64,000 bases of DNA from Dasypus novemcinctus (taxonomy: Eukaryota; Chordata; Mammalia; Cingulata; Dasypodidae). A model generated the notes under the pieces. It saw only the letters and a program-made list of their open reading frames with translations. It was not told the origin of the DNA and ran no database searches. Both the position numbers and the translations under genes were made by a program. The stretch lies in NCBI RefSeq assembly GCF_030445035.2, contig NC_080677.1, forward strand, positions 107,381,513 through 107,445,512. Direction: 5' to 3'. Shown one piece after another: positions 56,790 through 64,000 of this stretch. Position 1 is the first letter of the stretch, and the number at the start of each line of letters is the position of its first letter.

Positions 56790-59700
56790 AGGGGAGGGCG
56801 GGGGCGCGTCCTCCATCTGAGCGGAGGTGTGCCAGGTTCCCCAGGTGGCTGTCTTCTGGGACTCAGCAGGGCCCTGGGGGTGATCCCTGGCTTCTCCCCA
56901 CCCCGCAGAGGCTCCTGGGCTGCGCCTCTAGGGCAGGGCCTTCACCACAGACATCCTCAGCAGCCCCCACCCCTTTTGACTTTCTGTGATAGTTGGTGGA
57001 GCAGCTGCTGGTTTCCCCCATTATCTAGGCTCAAATCCACAAACCTCACGTTGGGGCTGGCTGCATAAATTTTACCCCAGCCCTCCAAGCCCCTTATCTG
57101 AGAAGGCAGATGAGCTCAGCTGTCAAGGGGTCAGGGCCGACCCCAGGCCAGCGGTGCCCTCTGATTAAAAATAAGGTCCTCCTCTCAGCAGTGGGGAGGG
57201 GGCATGGGGGCCTGGACTTCTGAGGGCTATGGCTTAGGGTCTGGGGCTTGCTAGGAGCCTGATGGTTTCTCTCTGGAGGGGTCAGTAGCGACAGGGGCAT
57301 GAAGGCATGGACATTCAGAGTTCATGGGTGTTCTGAACGTAGGCTGCCCTCCCACCCCCCCACTCCGGGGGCCTCTGCTGAGCTTGTCTTGCTGAGGGAA
57401 GACTGGTGCCTGCCCACCTGGCTGCGAACAGATCCTCCTCAGCCCTGGCCCGGCCTGCGGTGGGAGCCCTTCTCCATGGCCCCTCCCGAGGCTGCCTCAA
57501 GGCTCTGCAGCCCTGCCAGCGAGGACCGTGCACTCATTTCAAAACCTGGCTGTGCTGAACAGCGGTGTCCGCTCCGCCAGCTGGACTTGGCCTCCGACTT
57601 CTTCCTTGCCTTGGACCAGAGGGGACAGAGGAGTAGCCTTTCTGGTCTCCAGGCCACTCTACCCACTCACACAGCTGTGTGTGTGTGTGGGGGGAAGCAG
57701 TGGGGGGTGGAGGCAGTGGGGGGCTTGCCATCGCCAACAGTGCTTCCAGCCCTCCAGCCCACTTAGCCAGCATGCCTGCCTCTGGCGACTGCCAACCCTC
57801 TATTCTCGGAGGAAAGTCTCTTGGGGTCCTTGAGTGGGGCGGGGGGGGGGGGGGGGGAATGACCTTGCAGCCAACAGCACTAAATGTAAATGACTGTCAG
57901 CTTTGGGGGTCGGGGAATAGCTATGGGGGTGGGAGAGTCAAGCTTTGGTCTTGGGACCCACTTGTGGATTTTCTCCCCATCTCCACATCCCTTCCCCTCT
58001 CCCAGTTCACAGTGAGTCAGGTTTCCCAGTTGTCCGGTCTGGCCACTTTCATTTCCCCTGGGGCGGGGTGGAGGCTGGTGCAGAAAGGGGAACCGAGCCC
58101 ACAGCCTTCTGAGGCCTGGGGGCAGGGCCGGGAGCCTTCCACCCTCCCCATTTCAGTGCCTGGGCCAGACAGGGTCTGCCATACCCTTCAGGGGCTCCTG
58201 ACAGCTGGGCACTGCCAGGGGAGACCTGCAGATGGAGACTCCTTAGCACTGGGCAGCCACAGTCCAAAAAGGTCCTGGCAGGGAACCTGAGGGGAAATCG
58301 AGGCTCAGTGCTCCAAGGCCAAGGCACGCCTGGAACCACAGAGGGGGGTCCAGGCCCAAGATGTCATCTGGACCAACTTCCCACTCAAGACAGGTGTGGA
58401 AGCCCCTTGGGGTTCGAGGTCCCCCAGAGACACTCACAGGGGTGGCGTAGCTGTGAGGGCCAAGTCCTCTCGGGATACTAGTTCCCCAGGTGTCCTGGCG
58501 TTGACCCTGAACCCAATCCCTGTGTCACACAGTGGTGCCCCAGATGTTAAGGTTAGCTCCCACCCCCACCCATGAGCCTTCTCTTGGCCCATCTGGATGC
58601 CCGTTTCCTTTGCCAGGCCTCCCCTGCGGCCCGCCCCCCTTGGCGTCCTTGCCAGCCACAGCCCTGGCAGCCTTCCCCTTGGGTCTGGTCTCTCCTAAGT
58701 CTTCACTTTCCCTTCCTGCTCGGAGTCAGAGCAGGATCCTGGAGAGAACAGGGCTAGTGGGGGAGATAGACAGCTGGGGACAGAGTGCTTACAGCGTCTG
58801 GGGGTATAGCACTCACTTGACTGGTATTTCTTAAGTCCTATTTTGGTCCAGGGCAAGGCAGGGTGCCCGGGGGTAGCAGGAAGTGTGAGAAAGGAAGTGT
58901 AGGGCTGCCCGCCTGGAGGGGTAAACAAGGTGGGTGGGTAGTGCAGGGTGGAGCAAGAGCTCAGAACCCCTAATCTCAACGGAGAAGAGTTTAGGGCCAC
59001 CCGTGCTATTGGGAGTGGAATGTGAGGCTTGCAGGGGTGGTGGGGCTGGCTGGGCTGGGGTGCCCACTCCACCACAGGCAGGCGTGGGCACATGTCTTCA
59101 CTTCGACCTTGTTTTAGGCAGAAGGCCTCATGGGGATACCCCTGCCCCCCCCATCCTTATGCCTGTCCACCCCCCCTCACTTATGGTGGGGCCTTTGAGG
59201 GGAGGAGATACCAGGGAAGAGCAAAGCAGGGTCCATGGGGGAGGGCTCGTGCCCACGCTTGCACACACAGAGGTGCGCAGAATCTCGGGTGTTTCCTGCC
59301 GAGGAGGCAGCCTGCCTTCCCACCCAGCCGCAGCCCCGAGCTCCTTGCTCTGAGCCTCAGGAGGGGGTGGCTGTGATGGCGCAGCCCTTTCTGTCTCTGA
59401 CCCTGGGCTTGCAGGGCTAAGGGTCAAGGACCGGGGGGGGGGGGGGGGGGGGCTTGTGGACGGAGGAGGGAGGGAGCTCAGGGCTGGGAAGAGAAGGGTT
59501 TCTGGTTTGGGGTCTGGAGAGGGTGTTGGGCAGGTGGAGGGGAGGGGCGGGGGGCTCTGTGTGTCCCCTAGGTGTATTTCTTGCAGCTCTGTAGGGCACA
59601 GGCACGCGTTAGGTGCTTAATAAATGCTAAACGAGTGCACCTGTGGTGGGAGGCGAAGGGGACGGAATCAGAGTCTAGGAAATTGATGGCTTTAGAGGGG

Positions 59701-59880
59701 TAGGATCTACGTTTGGTGGCCGTTGTCCTTGCTGGCTGGGGAGGACTTAGATTGACTGATGGGATTCCCCAAAGGAAGCTTCCCCCCTGAGGGAAACTGA
59801 GGAAGAAGGGAGGCTCTGAGAACCCGATGTGGGATCCCTCCCTCCATTCGCACACGTGCCAACTTCCTGCTTTAGTCTTA
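56790..59880. other. IRF5 5' region, probable intron 1
   Basis: No coding exon is recognised between the CpG island and exon 2. It contains two long guanine runs (17 G at 57841-57857 and 20 G at 59433-59452), a (TG)n tract at 57675-57690, and an old MIR/L2-like tail near 59605-59640 (GGTGCTTAATAAATGCTAAA). Confidence 0.5.
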
Positions 59881-60130
59881 GGCCAGGTTTCTGGAGGCAG
59901 AGCCTGCGGTGGGGATTCTCGTTTAGGTGGTTTACTGAGGGAGTTCTCAAGAGAAGGGGCGCGAGGAGGGCAAGGCAGGGCAAAAAGCTAAGCAGGGATG
60001 TGGCACCAGCTGAAGACGGGCTCCAGCCTGAGCCGGCCAGCGCGCTGGAAGAAGGGCCTGGCCTTTGGAAGGCCACGTCAGCCAGTCATTGGCTGTGTGC
60101 TGTCCCCTCAAGGGGCAGGGTGGGAGCAAC
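59880..60130 (+). repeat. Ancient repeat related to the 29.7-kb element
   Basis: TTTCTGGAGGCAGAGCCTGC, TTAGGTGGTTTACTGAGGGA and GCAAGGCAGGGCAAAAAGCT share the layout of the interrupted repeat at 29690-30260. The family is not identified. Confidence 0.35.
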
Positions 60131-60474
60131 CCCTGGGGTGAGGTGGCTGAGGGCCACTTCTCTGGAGAAGGGTGCAGTTCCGCTAGTCAGCGGCGAGTAA
60201 AGGGCGTCTGGGTGGGGCACCCACAGTGTCCGCTACGGCTGTAAATCCTCTCCTTTCCTTCCTCCCAAAACACAACGCACAGATGCACTGACCCTGCGAC
60301 AGGAAAGCCCAGGGTTGGGAAAGAGAATTGGCCTTGAACACCTGGACTCACTGGAGAGATTCCGGGTCCCCAGGCCGGGAGGAAGGGGGAAGCCCTCGCC
60401 GCCCAGGCTGGGGATCGCGCCGGGGCGGGAGCGTCTGGCCCAGCTCTGCTGACCCCCCCTCCGTTCTTCTGCAG

Positions 60475-60680
60475 ACGCTCTTGCCATGAACCAGCCTGCC
60501 CCCGGGGCTCCCCTGCCGCCCCGCCGGGTGCGGCTGAAGCCCTGGCTGGTGGCCCAGGTGAACAGCTGCCAGTACCCGGGGCTTCAGTGGGTCAACGGGG
60601 AAAGGAAATCCTTCTACATCCCCTGGCACCATGCCACGCGGCACGGCCCTGGGCAGGACGGAGATAACACCATCTTCAAG
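60475..60680 (+). CDS. IRF5: IRF5 exon 2 (first coding exon): start and DNA-binding domain, part 1
   Basis: Interferon regulatory factor 5 is a transcription factor activated downstream of Toll-like receptors; in the nucleus it drives type I interferon and inflammatory cytokine genes. The acceptor (TTCTTCTGCAG) ends at 60474, 11 untranslated bases follow, and the ATG is at 60486-60488. The 65 codons start [20 protein letters not shown] and continue [20 protein letters not shown] to NTIFK, ending in phase 0 at GTACGT. Three of the five conserved IRF tryptophans are visible: KPWL, LQWV and IPWH. Residues 1-12 differ most from the recalled human sequence. The next exon lies 2.75 kb downstream. 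Confidence 0.94.
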
Positions 60681-60830
60681 GTACGTCCAAGGCGAGCCGG
60701 CCGGGGTGCTGCCTGGACTCTCGGGCTCCCTGCCCGGGGGGGCACCCCTCCCAGGGGCTCGGCCACTCTCCCAGGTGCTTTCTGCAGGCGACCCCAGAAT
60801 AGGTATCGCAGCCATGGGATACGCCTTTTT

Positions 60831-61237
60831 TTTTTTCCTTTTCTTTTTTTATCTCCCCCCCGCGCCCCCCAATTGTCTGCTCTCTGTGTCCATTCGCTGT
60901 GTGTTCTTCTGTGCCCGCTTCTATCCTTATCAGCAGCACCGGGAATCTGTGTTTCTTTTTGTTGTGTCATCTTGCTGTGTCAGCTCTCAGTGTGTGCGGC
61001 ACCATTCCTGGGCAGGCTGCACTTTCTTTCGCGCTGGGCGGCTCTCCTTATGGGGTGCACTCCTTGCGCACGGGATTCCCCTACGCAGGGGACACCCCTG
61101 CGTGGCAGGGCACTCCTTGCGCGCATCAGCACTGCGCATGGGCCAGCTCCACACGGGTCAAGGAGGCCCGGGGTTTGAACCGTGGACCCCCCATGTGGCA
61201 GACGGACGCCCTATCCATTAGGTCAGGTCCACTTCCC
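60831..61237 (-). mobile_element. DAS-type SINE in IRF5 intron 2
   Basis: It is flanked by GGGATACGCCTTTTT (about 60816-60830) and GAGATACACCTTTTC (about 61238-61252). It is antisense to IRF5 and starts about 150 bases after exon 2. Confidence 0.9.
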
Positions 61238-61389
61238 GAGATACACCTTTTCTGACCTGCACCCCAGAGCAAGGCAGGGCCTTCCTGTAACACTTCTACC
61301 TACCTCCTGTTCTTGTCTCCTTACTTGGTTCCTATTACACCTGAGAACATGCTTAGCATACAAATACACATGAGCTAAAGGACCAGTCA

Positions 61390-62880
61390 TAGTCTTAAGG
61401 CTGGGGGGTGTCCACTATTAATATATTTTATATCCATATATTAATATATTTATACTAATTATTTTTATTAATATATGTTCAGTTTTCTGTGTATATGAAA
61501 TGCAAAAATGGAATCAAACCGTATAGTCTGCCTTATAACCTGCATTTTCCACCTACTGTCAGGAACAGCTTTCCTTTGTGACGTGTCCACAGCAGTTTTA
61601 GTGACTGTGTAATGCTCCCTTGGAGGGCTTTAGCACAGTTTTGGCACCCCGTCCCCAGTTTTGGGCACATTGGGTTGCTCTTAGTATTTTGGCGTTGAAG
61701 CCCACACTGCCGTGTACATGCTCTAAACTCTCACCTTTTACCTATCCTAAATTGTTTGGGATTAGTTCCTAGAGTTAAAAATTGCTGGGTCAAAGGGAAC
61801 ATATTTTTAAATCATTAGACACATCTTTCGTCATCTTTGCACTTGATCTTTACCTTTCCAAAACTTGAAAAGGCATTTCTTATTTTTAAAATAAGAACAC
61901 AGTCAAAATTTAAAAGATGTGAAATGATTTACAGAGAAAGGTCTCCCTCCCACCCCTGTCCCCAAGCTACCCACTGCTCTCATTAGAAGCAACTAGTGTT
62001 ACCTGTCTTGTGTTTATCCTTTCTGAGATGTTTTTATATATTTCAAGCACATTTATCCCTGTCTTTCCTCTGCTTGTGACAAAAGTGGCAGATTTCTACA
62101 TACTTTTCTGTACCTAATATTTCTTTTCTTTTTTTTTTTTAAGATTTTATTTATTTATATCTCCCCCCTTCTCCCATTGTCTGCTCTCCATGTCCATTCT
62201 CTGTGTGTTCTTCTGTGTCTGCTTGTATTCTCATCTAATGGCTCTGGGAATCAATCCTGGGACCTTCTGGAGTGGGAGAGAGGTGATCATTCTCTTGTGC
62301 CACCTCAGCTCCGTGGTCTGCTGTGTTTCTTATTATCTCTCCTCTGCGTCTCTTTTTGTTGCGTCATCTTGCTGAGCCAGCTCTCCGTGTGGGCCGGCAC
62401 ACCTGAATAGGGTGGCACTTCTGTGCGGGGGGGCACTCCACCTGGGCCAGCTCACCACACGGGCCAGCTTGCCTTCACCAGGAGTACCTGGGTATTGAAC
62501 CCTTAACCTCCTATATGGTAGATGGGAGCCCAATTGCTTGAGCCACATCTGCTTCCCCCTAATATTTCTTGAAGAAGCTCTACATGTCATGTCAGTATAT
62601 AAAAATTTCCTCTTTTCTCTCTCTCTCTCTTTTTTTTTGCTGCCCACTGTTTCATTTTACAGATTGACCATAATTTAACCAGCCCTCTATGGGTGGGTAT
62701 TTTCAGTTGTTTGGGATGTTTTTGCTTTTAAAAAGAATGCTGCAAAAAGTAACCTAGTATGTACACAATTTTGGGTGGATGCTTGTATATAGGTAAGATA
62801 AATTCCTAGAAGTTGAATTTTGGGGTCAAAAGGTTGACATTTGGGATCACTACATCACCAAACTGCCCACCAAAATAATA
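61390..62880 (-). mobile_element. Old L1M-like fragments in IRF5 intron 2
   Basis: GAGTTAAAAATTGCTGGGTCAAAGGG near 61775 and AGATAAATTCCTAGAAGTTGAATTTTGGGG near 62798 are antisense L1M-type segments. A DAS-type SINE interrupts them at 62126-62557, and an AT-repeat (ATATATTAATATA) lies near 61420-61490. Confidence 0.65.
62126..62557 (-). mobile_element. DAS-type SINE, variant body
   Basis: It is flanked by exact duplications CCTAATATTTCTT (62113-62125 and 62558-62570). The body carries GGGAATCAATCCTGGGACCTTCTGGAGTGGGAG, shared with the 45536 copy and different from the main type. Confidence 0.92.
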
Positions 62881-62889
62881 ATGCCCTCT

Positions 62890-63110
62890 TTGAAGTGTGG
62901 AGCCCTTCCGGTGTGCGGGCACAGTTCTGAGTGCTTTGTGGGCACTAACCCATTAGTCTTCACTTCCATCCTGTGGGGCGAGTACTCTGATGGGGAGACC
63001 AAGGCAAAGAGGCGAAATGAGTTGCCCCTGGCACCCAGCTGGCAGGTGGCTGGTTCCAGATTCAAACTCTGTCTGCCTCCAGATCCCATGCCCTTATCCA
63101 CCACATTACG
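62890..63110 (-). repeat. MIR
   Basis: TGTGCGGGCACAGTTCTGAG, GAGGCGAAATGAGTTGCCCC and TGGTTCCAGATTCAAACTCTG form a reverse MIR in IRF5 intron 2. Confidence 0.7.
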
Positions 63111-63435
63111 CTGCCCGCCTTGGAGACTGCACTTGTTTGCCCCCCCCCCAGGATCTGTGCTTGCCCGTGACCCCAAAGCGCATTGGTTTCCCCTAGCCTA
63201 TTGGAACCCTAAGAGCTTGTGCCCCATCTCCCATGTTGTAGGAGGGAAGAGTTGTGCCCCACCTCCCATGTTGTGGGAGGCACTGGGGTGGGGCAAGGCT
63301 AGGTGTGGTGTTGAAAGTTCTGGTGCACAGCAGCGACTCGCCTAGGCCAGGAGGTGGCTGGCGCTTTGGTGAGCAGGCAAGGTCCTCTGTGATCGCTGCG
63401 GTCCTCTGTGATCGCTGTCTTCTCTTCCTGCCCAG

Positions 63436-63625
63436 GCCTGGGCCATGGAGACGGGGAAGTACACCGAGGGGGTGGATGAGGCCGACCCCGCCAAGTGGAA
63501 GGCCAACCTGCGCTGCGCTCTGAACAAGAGCCGCGACTTCCACCTCGTCTTCGACGGGCCCCGGGAAATGCCGCCTCAGCCCTACAAGATCTACGAGGTC
63601 TGCTCCAATGGCCCTACTCCCGCAG
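63436..63625 (+). CDS. IRF5: IRF5 exon 3: DNA-binding domain, part 2
   Basis: The acceptor is CTGCCCAG at 63428-63435. The exon is 190 nt, phase 0 in and phase 1 out, with donor GCAG/GTATCC. It encodes [20 protein letters not shown], then [20 protein letters not shown] and KIYEVCSNG. It carries the fourth and fifth tryptophans of the pentad (AWAM, AKWK) and the recognition-helix region around RCALNKS. Later exons (PEST-like linker, IRF-association domain) lie beyond 64000. The reading frame is intact. Confidence 0.94.
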
Positions 63626-64000
63626 GTATCCTGCCTGGCGCTGTGTGAACCGCTTCGGGGGCTGCCGAGCCCGGCCCCCCACCGTGACCTCTTGGGTGCA
63701 GGGCAGGCCCAGGGCCTCTCCAGCATGCGGTGCTCTGAGACAGGCTCCCGCTTGGTCATCCGACCCAGGGCCCCAGGAAGGGCCAGGAAGGAGTTCTGAT
63801 CAGACTCGGACCCCGAGCTAGTCTTTCCCGAAGGAGGGTGTCCATCTTCCTCAGCTGGCCCTCGTCCTTGGCTCATGGACAGCTGTGACTACTGGTGGCC
63901 TGGTTGCTGAGTGTCAGGGGTTGGGGGAGAGCCCTGAGATGCCTGGTGGCTGTGCCCTCCACCTCATCCTGTGTTTGGGTGGCTTTGGGGAGGGGGCAGC
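63626..64000 (+). other. IRF5 intron 3 (start)
   Basis: This sequence follows the exon 3 donor. It contains no recognisable exon before the window ends. Confidence 0.7.

Overview
This is mammalian genomic DNA and almost certainly xenarthran, most likely an armadillo (Dasypus). The evidence is at least 15 clear DAS-type, tRNA-derived SINEs (A-box-like TGGCTCAAC, B-box-like GGTTCAAA, A-rich tail, long target-site duplications), a repeat family I know only from armadillos. L1, L2, MIR, MaLR LTR and DNA-transposon fossils complete a normal eutherian repeat background. The gene content matches human 7q32: KCP on the minus strand, then IRF5 on the plus strand, pointing away from each other.

Layout. 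1-4950: gene-free flank beyond the KCP 3' end, with one intact SINE. 5136-27396: the KCP coding region, which I resolve into 42 coding exons on the minus strand. It encodes a secreted BMP-pathway regulator with a signal peptide, a short coiled coil, about 21 von Willebrand factor C (VWC) modules, a VWD domain, a C8 region and a TIL domain. 27.2-27.7 kb: GC-rich KCP promoter region. 28-54 kb: intergenic, with a 19-bp minisatellite at 32 kb, an antisense L1 at 34-42.4 kb shredded by nested SINEs and one LTR, two more copies of that LTR, and a MaLR LTR split by a SINE. 54.7-56.5 kb: a strong CpG island, the probable IRF5 promoter. 60475-64000: IRF5 exons 2 and 3, encoding most of the DNA-binding domain; the gene runs off the right edge.

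The most notable observation is in KCP. All 42 exons have GT-AG borders, and exons 1-15 and 24-42 join in one clean frame. Exons 16, 19, 22 and 23 (15.25-17.45 kb) carry a cluster of small indels, mostly in C/G runs. As written, translation stops early in exon 17. Clustered assembly error and real gene decay both fit, and the sequence alone cannot separate them. The gene also seems to hold two VWC modules that are missing from the human protein as I remember it.

KCP (extracellular BMP/TGF-beta modulation) and IRF5 (innate immune transcription factor) are neighbours by conserved synteny and have no known shared pathway. I found no CRISPR array, operon or prokaryote-like system. The long open frames elsewhere come from GC-rich DNA, repeats or the minisatellite.
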